DNA from: Paenibacillus sp. An7
GTDB taxonomy: Bacteria; Bacillota; Bacilli; Paenibacillales; Paenibacillaceae
Reading direction: 5' to 3'
Assembly (NCBI RefSeq): GCF_009870785.1
Contig: NZ_WTWX01000010.1
Span: 1-53,504 of the forward strand
Length of the DNA stretch: 53,504 bases
Positions 1 to 7,652 of the stretch are shown piece after piece. The notes beneath the pieces are model-generated. The model saw only the letters and a list, made by a program, of their open reading frames with translations. It was not told the origin of the DNA and made no database searches. How positions within the stretch are numbered: position 1 is the stretch's first letter; each line of letters begins with the position of its first letter. A program made the translations under genes and the position numbers.

Positions 1-45
1 TACCATTTGTAGATATCCAATTGGGAACACAAAAAGCTGAGTGAT

Positions 46-130
46 TCAACTAACGAAGAAACGATAGTTGAACACAGCAGGGAGCAACTTGCCAGTGGGT
101 AGTTGCAAGCGGCAGGATAGTTTAGTTGGA
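46..130. repeat. Interspersed palindromic repeat, copy 1
   Basis: It contains the hairpin AACTAACGA...CGATAGTTGAA, then a 'cagcagggagcaacttgcc' block and a 'gcggcaggatagttta' tail. The same order of blocks recurs near 2083, 2675 and 4373, with hairpin-only copies near 5229 and 5574. This copy lacks the central 'ctgctccctttt' part seen in the longer ones. Confidence 0.75.
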
Positions 131-154
131 CAAAAGGTATACCTTATCATGGCG

Positions 155-207
155 AATAAAGACAATAAACCCCTCAGCATAATGCCAAGGGGTTTATTGT
201 CTTTATT
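155..207. terminator. Long bidirectional hairpin terminator
   Basis: A perfect 20-bp stem (155-174 with 188-207) encloses a 13-nt loop and ends in a T-rich arm. It lies just downstream of the minus-strand gene ending at 280 and probably stops its transcript; the plus strand could use it as well. Confidence 0.85.
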
Positions 208-279
208 TTACTTTGATATTTGATCAAATAATCAAAGAGTTCAGAGGAATATAATACGGTTACATCACACAGAATGTTA

Positions 280-897
280 CTACTCTATGATTTGCTTTGC
301 TACCTCTTTTAGATAATCAGCACTCACATCAAGGTCTACTGAAAAAATAACATAGAGATGATCGTTAGATACTAAATTTACGACTTTTCTTGGTTCGCCA
401 TCTACAATTACTGCTTTATGGCCGTTGATTTCCTCTACATAGATTTCTGAAGAAGCATAAAGGTCAGAGTTTTTGAACATTTCTACTGTAGATTCTGGAG
501 TTCCCTGTATATCGTTTTGGAAAATTTGAATCTCAGAACCACTTTTCAATTTATAATCAACTCTTGTTTGGACTTCATTACCATAATCAGTTGCCAGAGC
601 GTTCAAATCAACAATTGGATTTTCACTAATTTCTGAAACTACCGCCTTAGAAATAGTATTACTAGAAAGAGGTTTATTCACCAAGTCCAAAGGTATATGA
701 TTTCCAGCATGATCCGCCTCTAGTAAAGGAGTAGTTGTGTAAGAGTAGTCAGCAGAAACATCAGAAGTTTGTTTAACTTCAGATGTAGTTGTTTTAGTTA
801 TTGTTTCATCACTGGCGTATGCATTAAAAGTGTAAACTCCTCCAAGAAGTAAGGCAGCAGCAAGACTAGTGGAAAGTATTTTTTTCTTCATTTTCAT
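280..897 (-). CDS. Secreted hypothetical protein
   Basis: The 205-residue product begins with a clear Sec signal peptide: a KMKKK basic start, the hydrophobic stretch around residues 9-22, and a likely cut after AYA. The mature part is mixed alpha/beta and acidic. Its second half (about 95-205) has the pattern of DUF4367-type proteins, which sense or bind at the cell surface, including an 'IVDGEPRKVV' strand and a closing amphipathic helix; that assignment is an inference. The start is supported by AAAGGAG five bases upstream. The next gene upstream on the same strand is also a secreted protein, only 24 bases away, so the two may be co-transcribed. The function is unknown. Confidence 0.7.
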   Translation of the reverse strand: MKMKKKILSTSLAAALLLGGVYTFNAYASDETITKTTTSEVKQTSDVSADYSYTTTPLLEADHAGNHIPLDLVNKPLSSNTISKAVVSEISENPIVDLNALATDYGNEVQTRVDYKLKSGSEIQIFQNDIQGTPESTVEMFKNSDLYASSEIYVEEINGHKAVIVDGEPRKVVNLVSNDHLYVIFSVDLDVSADYLKEVAKQIIE

Positions 898-921
898 TTT
901 TCTCCTTTATACTTTGAATTT

Positions 922-1404
922 TTAATATGAGTATACAATGCCCGTTTTCACTACGTATTGGTTGCTCTTATAACGCAAATCATATCTCCAATCATACCCG
1001 TCTCCGTTAGGTGTTGATCTGTAAAAAGTTTCAAAAGTAGTGCTACCAGAATGTCTATAATAAAATTGATCATACCCAACATTAACAACATATTTGTTCA
1101 TACTTTTCCAAGTAGCTGGACCAGCAATACCATCAGCAGTAAGTCCTGCATTTGATTGATAGGATTTCACAGCTGTACCAGTACCACTACCATATTTCCC
1201 GTCAATATCACCTACTGTTGACTTTAATCCTGAAGACCATAGATTTGCTTGTAAAGACTCTACATATCCACCAGAAGAACCTGAACTCAGCGTCGGATAG
1301 ATAGTAAAGATTTCAGCGCTAGCATTTCCTGCAATCAACAAACTTCCGACCAACATTACTGAAGATAATAGTGCTGTGTACCTCGTTTTTTTTGCAATAA
1401 CCAT
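922..1404 (-). CDS. Secreted peptidoglycan-binding protein (PG_binding_1)
   Basis: This 160-residue secreted protein has a signal peptide (residues 1-30, cut near GNASA) and one peptidoglycan-binding repeat at about 35-90. That repeat shows the usual signature: 'SGGYVESLQANLW', then a glycine-rich 'DGKYGSGTGTAVKSYQ', then 'GLTADGIAGPATW'. A short aromatic C-terminal part rich in Tyr follows and resembles no hydrolase domain I recognise, so this is likely a wall-binding protein without an enzyme domain. The ATG at 1404 is preferred over a longer start at 1434 because GGAGAG lies nine bases in front of it and the shorter form starts directly with the signal peptide. Confidence 0.8.
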   Translation of the reverse strand: MVIAKKTRYTALLSSVMLVGSLLIAGNASAEIFTIYPTLSSGSSGGYVESLQANLWSSGLKSTVGDIDGKYGSGTGTAVKSYQSNAGLTADGIAGPATWKSMNKYVVNVGYDQFYYRHSGSTTFETFYRSTPNGDGYDWRYDLRYKSNQYVVKTGIVYSY

Positions 1405-1467
1405 TAAATAATTCTCTCCAATTCTTGATGTCATAACACTTATTTTGTTGTGATGGAATAGATATAC

Positions 1468-1496
1468 ACTTTATTAAAATATTAATAATATGTCAA
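1468..1496 (-). promoter_or_regulatory. Predicted sigma-A promoter of the peptidoglycan-binding gene
   Basis: On the minus strand there is TTGACA (plus 1491-1496), a 17-bp spacer, then TAAAGT (plus 1468-1473). The -35 box is perfect and the -10 box is weaker. It sits about 65 bases in front of the 1404 start. Confidence 0.5.
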
Positions 1497-1629
1497 GAAT
1501 ATTTTGGAAAATAAAATTAATATTTATGGAAATAACGTAAGTGCTTGATCAAAGCCAATATGACAGCGCAATACTTTCATTTGCTACGATCTATTTCTAT
1601 TGTTTCTTATTAGACAAATAGCTAATTAT

Positions 1630-1672
1630 ATTCTAACGTCTTTTCTTTAAGCTACTCGGCAGAATAGTGCAA
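1630..1672. repeat. Truncated copy of the interspersed repeat (3' tail)
   Basis: The 'tttctttaagct' followed by 'ggcagaatag' matches the tail of the copy at 2083-2176 ('tttctttaagct', 'ggacagttta'). A CTAACG remnant sits just upstream. The rest of the stretch from 1405 to 1762 is AT-rich and holds only the promoter noted above. Confidence 0.45.
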
Positions 1673-1762
1673 TAAGTTATTGCGATAATCGCCATTGTAT
1701 GATACCAAATGGTATTGTTAGTCAATTAGTTTTATAATTAATTTCAAGCGAGGTGACAACAA

Positions 1763-2017
1763 ATGTGGAAGAGCAGTTTTATATCTGGTCTGGGACTGAT
1801 TGCATTAAGTGGCATATTGTTCACATTAGAAAGATTTATTGCAGTTTTTAAATGGATTGGTGAATCGGCTCCAGTAAAAATAAACGGGTCTGGATCTTAT
1901 ACAACTGAACCAGCTATGCCTGGTGTGTTTGATAATCTATTTGTAGGGATTTTCTTGATACTTGGACTAGTTTTATTAATTATTGGGCTAAGTAAAGGAA
2001 TAAAGAAGTCTGTTTGA
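1763..2017 (+). CDS. Small two-helix membrane protein
   Basis: An 84-residue protein with two predicted membrane helices (about 5-27 and 57-78) joined by a Gly/Ser/Pro-containing loop, ending in a basic tail (KGIKKSV). GAGGTGA lies six bases before the ATG, so translation is likely. I do not recognise the family. It is isolated: the gene-free stretches on both sides carry copies of the interspersed repeat. Confidence 0.6.
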   Translation: MWKSSFISGLGLIALSGILFTLERFIAVFKWIGESAPVKINGSGSYTTEPAMPGVFDNLFVGIFLILGLVLLIIGLSKGIKKSV

Positions 2018-2082
2018 AGTTATCCCTTTAACAAAAGCTGTCGATATGTAATACTGTGTTTTTAGGGAAAAATCCATTCTTC

Positions 2083-2176
2083 TTGAACTAACGATAAAAC
2101 ATTAGTTCAATTAGAACAAGTAAGCAGCCGATCAATAGACCGGTTGCTTTTTCTTTAAGCTCCTGGACAGTTTAGG
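2083..2176. repeat. Interspersed palindromic repeat, copy 2
   Basis: It starts with the GAACTAA...TTAGTTC hairpin. A second hairpin follows (AAGCAGCCG paired with CGGTTGCTT at about 2122-2150, then a T-run) that would work as a terminator for the small gene ending at 2017. The tail 'aagctcctggacagttta' follows. The remaining bases up to 2461 are AT-rich with nothing I can identify. Confidence 0.7.
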
Positions 2177-2461
2177 ACCCATATTTACTTTGCATGGATT
2201 AATAATGAAACCTACAATTTTAATCGCATTTCCATATTTTAACCTATAGTTATAAACAGACGATATGTTAGAATCTACGATTAAGTAAAAATTGGAAGGG
2301 GAAATTTATTAGTTCACGATTACAAAAGAAAGTTTAATAAAATATAAATCCGTTTGACTATAAGCCTACGTAAAACTTTAGACGAATAAGATTACAGTCG
2401 ATTAGGCTGTTCGGGGTAGTATAGGTAGCTGGGAACTGGTATAAACCTAGGAGGTTAATTT

Positions 2462-2665
2462 GTGAAAGAAGTTATTAAAAATGCTCTATTGGGTTTTGTC
2501 GTTTTTGTTGTTGGCTTTGCCATTATTTTAGTTCTTACAAGATCCGGTATTGAAGCTGAACTAATAAATTATGCTGCTATAGCATACGCTCTTTTATACT
2601 TAGCTAGTGTTATATCTGTCTGTACAGCAGTAATTCTAAGAAAAATTACTCAATTAAAAAAATGA
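2462..2665 (+). CDS. Small two-helix membrane protein
   Basis: A 67-residue product starting at a GTG with AGGAGG eight bases upstream. Two hydrophobic segments (about 6-28 and 36-58) are joined by a short loop, and the protein ends in a basic KITQLKK tail. I recognise no family. Like its neighbours it stands alone, with a repeat copy beginning about ten bases after its stop. Confidence 0.6.
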   Translation: MKEVIKNALLGFVVFVVGFAIILVLTRSGIEAELINYAAIAYALLYLASVISVCTAVILRKITQLKK

Positions 2666-2674
2666 ACTATTCAT

Positions 2675-2776
2675 TTGAACTAACGAAAAAACGTTAGATG
2701 AATACAGCAGGGAGCAGCTTACCAGTTGGAAACTGCTCCCTTTTAGTTATGCAAACCGGCAGTATAGCTCATTAAA
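2675..2776. repeat. Interspersed palindromic repeat, copy 3 (full length)
   Basis: This is the most complete copy. It has the CTAACGAAAAAACGTTAG hairpin, then GGGAGCAG...CTGCTCCC forming a second, terminator-like hairpin with a T-run, then 'tatgcaaaccggcagtatag'. It begins right after the stop of the 67-residue membrane protein. Confidence 0.8.
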
Positions 2777-3074
2777 TGTGTGGTAGCTGGTATTGTATAT
2801 TGAGCCTATTGTATGCATAAAAAAGCGGATATATGGTTGAATAATTGCAGGAAATGTTGCTGCATGGGTTGGAACAAAAATGACAGAGGTAACTTTGTTA
2901 GGTATGTTCAATAGGTTGGTATAAAAAGTATAACTTAGATGTTTTAAGAATGAATGCGTCTTTGTTAATACTATTCCCTAATGAATCATAATATTAATAT
3001 TGGTAAATTATAACTGCTAAGCGTAACGATGACGTGATATACTTCTCTAGTATTATTTAGAGAGAAAAATATAC

Positions 3075-3197
3075 ATGGATGGAGTGTCAAGGTACATATT
3101 AAGGTTTATTGGAACAGAAATAATTATTTCCGTTTTATGTATAGTTTCTTCATTTATTTTGTTCAGATTTCTAAGAGTCAGAAGCACTAACCTTTAA
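3075..3197 (+). CDS. Possible 40-residue single-helix membrane protein
   Basis: A short open frame encodes MDGVSRYILRF, then a strongly hydrophobic segment (residues 12-32), then a basic RFLRVRS end. That is the layout of a small membrane protein. The ribosome binding site is weak (AGAGAG further upstream), so expression is uncertain. It lies 70 bases before the next secreted protein gene. Confidence 0.35.
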   Translation: MDGVSRYILRFIGTEIIISVLCIVSSFILFRFLRVRSTNL

Positions 3198-3267
3198 CAC
3201 ACAAAGAAACTAATTAAAAGAGAGGAAAGAGAGAGGATTAAAATCACAAATATGAGGAGTTAGTAAA

Positions 3268-3990
3268 ATGATAAAAAAATTATTATCTATTGCTTTTTCT
3301 TTACTGATGCTGATGCTTGCTAGTAATCCTTTGGTATTAGCTGAAGAAAATCAACAAAATTTTGAAGAAGTAGTTGGCAGATATTATAAAAATTTGGATC
3401 CATCGGGAAGTCAGCTATCAAACAATGACTTCAGCCTATCTAAACTAATTATTAATACAGCAATTATTTCGGAAAATATAACTTTATCAGGCACAGTAAC
3501 TAATACCAATGGTTCTATTCCGTTTAGTTTAGAGGGAGAATTGACAAAAGCCGAATACCCTGGGAAACTAATTGGAGAATTAGAAGATACAACACATAGA
3601 TTTAATGTTATTTACTTTGGATTTGAAAGAAACTCAAAGGAAAACATTTCTCTTATAAATCCAGACCAAAATGGAGAGATATTAAAAATCTATCTCTTAG
3701 ATAAAGACAATAGAGATCTTTACGTTTATGAAATTACTGATTTGGTAAACTTTGGAATTCACTCAGAGGAATTATTCAATCTCCATAATTTAAAAACAAC
3801 CGAACATATAAATGAATTTTGGTATGCTAAACTGATTAAACCCGATTATACTTCCCAAAAAGAAAATGTAGAGCGTGCAACAACCTCTGGGAAGTCAGAT
3901 ACGGTAGCATTTAAATATGTTAAAGCAATCACTTTTGTTTCTGTTATTCCTTTAGTCTGTTATTTTGGTTTTAAAGCTGCTAAAAAATAG
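3268..3990 (+). CDS. Secreted, C-terminally membrane-anchored hypothetical protein
   Basis: A 240-residue protein with an N-terminal signal peptide (residues 1-25, cut near VLAEE) and a C-terminal hydrophobic helix (about 216-234) followed by KAAKK. It would therefore be displayed outside the membrane and held by its C-terminus. No LPxTG motif is present. The middle (30-200) is beta-rich with an 'ITLSGTVTNTNGSIPFSLEG' stretch that suggests a beta-sandwich. GAGGAG lies seven to eight bases before the ATG. I do not recognise the family. A terminator follows immediately. Confidence 0.65.
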   Translation: MIKKLLSIAFSLLMLMLASNPLVLAEENQQNFEEVVGRYYKNLDPSGSQLSNNDFSLSKLIINTAIISENITLSGTVTNTNGSIPFSLEGELTKAEYPGKLIGELEDTTHRFNVIYFGFERNSKENISLINPDQNGEILKIYLLDKDNRDLYVYEITDLVNFGIHSEELFNLHNLKTTEHINEFWYAKLIKPDYTSQKENVERATTSGKSDTVAFKYVKAITFVSVIPLVCYFGFKAAKK

Positions 3991-3998
3991 ATTTTCAT

Positions 3999-4026
3999 AA
4001 GAAGTCCCTAATGGGCTTCTTTTTTT
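3999..4026 (+). terminator. Rho-independent terminator
   Basis: AAGAAG(T)CCC pairs with GGGCTTCTT around a TAAT loop, with one bulged T, followed by six or more Ts. It sits nine bases after the stop at 3990. Confidence 0.75.
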
Positions 4027-4191
4027 ATGAAATCACATGTATATTCACAAATTGATAGTTTTGAACCAGTGGGTGAAAAAAATGAAATTCAAGTATTCTT
4101 GGCAAGAGTAGATGATGGGAATATTGCCATCTATACGAATTTTGTTAAAATTCCCTATCAATAGCTATATAATGGTCATCTAACCAACTAA
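4027..4191 (+). pseudogene. 3' fragment of a lipoprotein gene, copy A (broken)
   Basis: In one frame the sequence reads QVFLARVDDGNIAIYTNF, then VKIPYQ, a TAG stop at 4162-4164, then LYNGHLTN and a final TAA. The same ending, without the internal stop, occurs at 4744-4842. The 5' part with signal peptide is missing; the frame simply runs into the terminator of the previous gene. This is a decayed duplicate. Confidence 0.7.
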
Positions 4192-4372
4192 ACAAGAGAA
4201 AAGTATGAAAGATATTTTACGGTATGTTTTAACTTAATGCATGTAAACTAATTGAGAAATCATAAAACTCCCTTTCGAATCATACAACAATATGGATTTA
4301 CCCTAATAGACTTGTTTTGGAAAAGTGCTAGATTAACCGAGAATAAGCTAAGACAAGGTAACGTTTTATTAA

Positions 4373-4468
4373 TCAACTAACGAGTAAACGATAGTTGAAC
4401 ACAGCACGGATCAGCTTGCCAGTTAGCAGCTGCTCCCTTTGAGTATGCAAACCGGCAGATTAGTGTAA
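4373..4468. repeat. Interspersed palindromic repeat, copy 4 (full length)
   Basis: AACTAACGAGTAAACGATAG forms the first hairpin. The 'cagcttgccagttagcagctg' region and 'ctccctttgagtatgcaaaccggcag' tail follow, as in copy 3. It lies between the two broken lipoprotein copies. Confidence 0.75.
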
Positions 4469-4525
4469 CTAAACTTGCCCATTACTTGTTAATAAAGATA
4501 TAGGTCATGCGTAACAAGTAGGTAT

Positions 4526-4842
4526 ATGAAGAGAAAATTTGTATGTTGTTTATCTTTCTCTTTCGTATTGGCTGCTTGTGGCAATTCTGAAGAAAATCCA
4601 TTTATTCAGTATATTTAATGCTATGTATAATAAAGACTACGAAACCCTAGCAGCATAGTCGATCCCTGAAGTGAAGTGGGATAAACAGGCCGAAACGTAT
4701 ACAATATCGTGCTTATTAATCAGTGGGCGAGAATAAATTTTAAGGTATTTTGGCAAGAGTGGATGATGGAAATGTTGCTATCTATATGGATTTTGTGAAA
4801 ATCGGAAATCAATGGATATATAATGGTCATCTAACCAATTAA
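4526..4842 (+). pseudogene. Broken lipoprotein gene, copy B
   Basis: An ATG at 4526 begins MKRKFVCCLSFSFVLAACGN, a lipoprotein signal with an LAAC lipobox, but a TAA stops the frame after residue 30. Further on, the frame ending ILARVDDGNVAIYMDF ... WIYNGHLTN closes at 4842 and matches the end of copy A. Several stops lie in between ('agcatag', 'aataaa'), so the gene has been disrupted more than once. Its original role is unknown; small cell-surface lipoproteins of this kind are common accessory genes. Confidence 0.7.
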
Positions 4843-5003
4843 ACAAAACAAGAGAAAATTAGGTGCGATATATTGATTAGCTTAAATTTATGTAAATTAA
4901 CAACATATCAAATGAGGGAATTACATTAAGCTCAAAAGAACAAGTATGCAGTTGATCAAAAATCGGACATTAATTTAATTAGATAGATTAGGGAGTGAAC
5001 AAA

Positions 5004-5138
5004 ATGAACATCAAAAAGATGAGTAACAAAGTATTTAAACTCATCCTTTTTTCATGTTTAGCCTTGTTAGCAATCTGTTGTTTACTAGTGATAGCTGCAA
5101 TAATAATACTCGCAATCTATGATTTGAAGAATAACTAG
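5004..5138 (+). CDS. 44-residue single-helix membrane protein
   Basis: MNIKKMSNKVFKLILFSC is followed by a very hydrophobic stretch (about residues 11-37) and a short polar end YDLKNN. AGGGAGTGA lies about six bases before the ATG. The size, single helix and good ribosome binding site fit a small membrane peptide, perhaps a regulatory or toxin-like one, but no family is recognised. Confidence 0.55.
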   Translation: MNIKKMSNKVFKLILFSCLALLAICCLLVIAAIIILAIYDLKNN

Positions 5139-5228
5139 AACACCAACATCCTATAAAGTTCTATAAAAATGAAAGCCAAGTAAAAAATGTGAATTTACAG
5201 AAGCTGACTATAATGACTATCTTCGTTC

Positions 5229-5256
5229 CTAACGAAAAAACGTTAGTTGCATATGG
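5229..5256. repeat. Interspersed repeat, hairpin-only copy 5
   Basis: CCTAACGAAAAAACGTTAGT carries the perfect CTAACG/CGTTAG stem seen in the longer copies, but the later blocks are absent. It lies between the 44-residue gene and the next minus-strand gene. Confidence 0.65.
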
Positions 5257-5266
5257 TTTGAAAATT

Positions 5267-5563
5267 TTATTGATCTTTGGATCTATGTCTAAATATTTCA
5301 ATGACTAAGAAAAGCAAAACTATTATTGCTGCCACCAATAGAGAATAAAGTAAGATGTCAGGTATGTCACCATTTAGATTGATTAAATTTACTCCGGCTA
5401 TTAATGTTAATCCAATATTTTCTATAATATGGTCCATTGCTCTCGACTTTATTAGTCTAGATATTGGGATTGATAAAACAAAAACAAATAATATGACTCC
5501 GCTAATAATAAACAATAATATTTTCTCTCCCTTCCAGTTAATATATTTTATCATGATTTTCAC
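5267..5563 (-). CDS. Small three-helix membrane protein
   Basis: About 98 residues with hydrophobic segments near 14-34, 48-62 and 70-87, and a charged end (EIFRHRSKDQ). The layout is that of a small integral membrane protein. The start is unclear: a GTG at 5563 and an ATG at 5554 are both possible and neither has a good ribosome binding site. A plus-strand frame covers the same DNA, but its product looks much less like a real protein. It is bracketed by two copies of the interspersed repeat. Confidence 0.45.
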   Translation of the reverse strand: MKIMIKYINWKGEKILLFIISGVILFVFVLSIPISRLIKSRAMDHIIENIGLTLIAGVNLINLNGDIPDILLYSLLVAAIIVLLFLVIEIFRHRSKDQ

Positions 5564-5573
5564 AGGTAGGTGA

Positions 5574-5602
5574 TTGAACTAACGAGAAAACTTTAGTTGA
5601 AT
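5574..5602. repeat. Interspersed repeat, hairpin-only copy 6
   Basis: TTGAACTAACGAGAAAAC then TTTAGTTGAA forms the same hairpin as the other copies. It lies 66 bases before the start of the tyrosine recombinase gene. Confidence 0.65.
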
Positions 5603-5667
5603 CTACTGTTTATAATTCTTCTATTAGTAGCAAACTAGAATTAATTGCTCTAGTAGGAGGTTATATT

Positions 5668-6510
5668 ATGATTTTAAGTGAACTTTGGCATCATTACGAG
5701 GCAGATAAGCAAATTCAGGGGTTTAGCCCAAATACATTGAAAGCATATGCATTACAGCTTAGGCTGTTGGTTACAGATCTTGGGGATTTAGATATCTCCG
5801 AGGTAACTCTTATCCTATTAAAGGAGTATTTAACAAAGCAATCCAATAGATTAAAGCCTAGTAGTTTAGGCCACCGCATTCGTTTTGTACGATCCTTATT
5901 CCGTTATGCATATGAGGAAGCCTATTTACCGACAAATCCTTCATTTAAATTACGTGAGCCTAAGATGGATAAGCGAATTCCTAAATTTTTGATGGAGGAA
6001 GATGTGATTCATCTAAAGATTTCTTGTCAGACTCATAGAGAAAGAGCACTACTAGAGTTTCTTTACAGTACGGGTTGCCGGATTGGAGAGGTTGAGAAAT
6101 TAAATACGGAGGATTTGAACTTGGAGAATTGCTCAGCCATTGTAAATGGGAAAGGTTCAAAGCAAAGAGAAGTTTACTTCACCACGGAGTGTAAAGTATG
6201 GTTGAAGAGGTATTTGGCAAGTCGAGAAGATTCCTGTAAAGCCTTGTTTGTGACGGACACCCATCCTGTTAAGCGAATGGCCATACCAACCTTAAGGTGG
6301 GTATTAAAGCGATTGGCAGATCGCGGAGCCGTGGAGGCTAATGTGTATCCTCATCGATTCCGACATACTTATGCATGCCAGCTGCTTGATAACGGGGCAC
6401 CATTAGAGTTTATCCAAGGTATGCTGGGTCATGAAAAATCGTCAACTACGCAAATTTATGCTCAGCTTCGTGGAGAGCGTCGGAGAGAATTGTATCGTCG
6501 TTTTTTTTAG
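5668..6510 (+). CDS. Tyrosine recombinase (site-specific integrase)
   Basis: A 280-residue tyrosine recombinase of the XerC/XerD/phage-integrase type, which cuts and rejoins DNA at short target sites through a covalent tyrosine link. The N-terminal SAM-like core-binding domain is at about 1-95. In the catalytic domain all active residues are visible: Arg138 (GCRIGE), Lys162 (NGKGSKQ), His229 and Arg232 (PHRFRH), His255 (LGHE) and Tyr264 (QIYAQ). AGGAGG lies seven bases before the ATG. The gene appears intact. It has no extra domain of the integron-integrase kind. It sits at the edge of a repeat-punctuated array of small genes, and part of a close relative survives at 10625-10696, so it may act on elements in this region. 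No excisionase or phage genes are seen nearby. Confidence 0.92.
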   Translation: MILSELWHHYEADKQIQGFSPNTLKAYALQLRLLVTDLGDLDISEVTLILLKEYLTKQSNRLKPSSLGHRIRFVRSLFRYAYEEAYLPTNPSFKLREPKMDKRIPKFLMEEDVIHLKISCQTHRERALLEFLYSTGCRIGEVEKLNTEDLNLENCSAIVNGKGSKQREVYFTTECKVWLKRYLASREDSCKALFVTDTHPVKRMAIPTLRWVLKRLADRGAVEANVYPHRFRHTYACQLLDNGAPLEFIQGMLGHEKSSTTQIYAQLRGERRRELYRRFF

Positions 6511-6827
6511 CAAGGGGCAGATTATATTTAAGAGACCCAACCTGGCTTCTTCCATAAGAAAAAATGGATACCAACATAAGATTATTCGTTGCAATGAGTC
6601 ATTAATAACAAAAAGATAAAGACAGCAGCCCTTAATAATACTTAAGTAGGGTTTGAACCAAGACTGATTGTGAGAGAATCAAGTGTTCCGATGAAAAGAA
6701 CTCCTTTACAGTAAGAAGACGAAGAGAATTCTCCTCGTAAGTGGGAAACTTTTCTTGTTGTGAAATTATATTGATTTGGAATGATTATTGTTAAATCAAG
6801 AAAGGAGGGGCAATTATTTTACGTTTA
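6511..6827. other. Gene-free stretch
   Basis: AT-rich DNA without a convincing frame, hairpin or promoter. The only notable point is the strong AAAGGAGGGG at about 6801-6810, which belongs to the next gene. Confidence 0.5.
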
Positions 6828-7370
6828 TTGGGTTTCTTAATTTTATTCATAACGATTATTTTATTCTTTTTTTTCTGTGCTAATATATTCATTTCTTTTA
6901 TTAAGAAAAAAGATTTTCCTAAAAAGTTGCTGATCGCAACGTTATCTGGGTTTGTTGTAGTATCTTTAATCTACACATATGAAGTATATTTTTTTACATT
7001 TAGTGAGGTTGATAAAAAATATACTCAAAACGGGCCTGGACCCGTAATATCACCTACAGAAAAATATACGGCTAATGCTTTTTATGAACCATATGGTGGT
7101 GCTGCTGGAGGAGTTAATGTATGGGTTGAGGTCACATACAATAATGAGGAGAAAAAAGTAGAAACTGTTTATTATGGAGATGCAAAAAGTAATTTTTATA
7201 TGAAGTGGAACGGTGAAAATAGGCTGTATATTCTAAATGACGAACCTGAATATCCAAATTCGAATAGAAGTATCGAATTAGAAATCGGTAAAGAGATTTA
7301 TCACGAAAATGGTTTGGCTTGTAAAAGTTTGTTGATGAAAGACGACTATGAGACTTGTTACCAAAACTAA
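6828..7370 (+). CDS. DUF5412-like membrane protein
   Basis: About 180 residues: two hydrophobic helices at the N-terminus (about 3-24 and 35-57), then an exposed domain with the conserved-looking run 'YTANAFYEPYGGAAGG', then RSIELEIGKEIYHENGLACK and a closing DDYETCYQN. I recognise this as the DUF5412 pattern known from Bacillaceae; the function is unknown. Two Cys (in GLAC and ETCY) could form a disulfide outside the cell. The start is a puzzle: the TTG at 6828 lies 17 bases after the Shine-Dalgarno sequence, whereas in-frame ATT codons at 6813 and 6816 lie at normal distance (see findings). Confidence 0.7.
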   Translation: MGFLILFITIILFFFFCANIFISFIKKKDFPKKLLIATLSGFVVVSLIYTYEVYFFTFSEVDKKYTQNGPGPVISPTEKYTANAFYEPYGGAAGGVNVWVEVTYNNEEKKVETVYYGDAKSNFYMKWNGENRLYILNDEPEYPNSNRSIELEIGKEIYHENGLACKSLLMKDDYETCYQN

Positions 7371-7500
7371 TAGATTCTACTCAACGCTCCCACTCCCCTT
7401 CATTTAACTGTCTGTGTAATTATTAAAATAGAAATACATATAAAGAGAAATAGGATGTCGATGCTCTAGTTATAACATGTCGCTCTAGTCAGGCAGTATA

Positions 7501-7539
7501 TAAAAGCCAAAGTTCCGTTGTCGGGTACTTTGGCTTTTA
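7501..7539. terminator. Bidirectional terminator
   Basis: TAAAAGCCAAAGT pairs perfectly with ACTTTGGCTTTTA (13 bp) around a 13-nt loop. It lies between the convergent genes ending at 7370 and 7653 and can serve both. Confidence 0.85.
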
Positions 7540-7652
7540 TATAGAATGTAATTATTAATTTTGGTTACATGTACTTGTTACAAATGATCGGATTTTTTTA
7601 AACTTTTAGCATACAATCTAAGATTGAAATTTATATTAATCCTTACGCAATA

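Noticed and set aside
2838..2923. Short frame IIAGNVAAWVGTKMTEVTLL... before 3 kb
   Set aside because: It follows a stop directly, has no start or ribosome binding site, and is too short to assign; it may be a gene fragment.
5355..5573. Plus-strand frame opposite the 98-residue membrane protein
   Set aside because: No ribosome binding site, and its composition is that of an antisense reading of a membrane protein.
46..5602. The CTAACG...CGTTAG repeats as true integron attC sites
   Set aside because: The two arms are only about 8 bp apart in one hairpin, the GTTRRRY core is not matched exactly, and the recombinase lacks a recognisable integron-integrase insertion.
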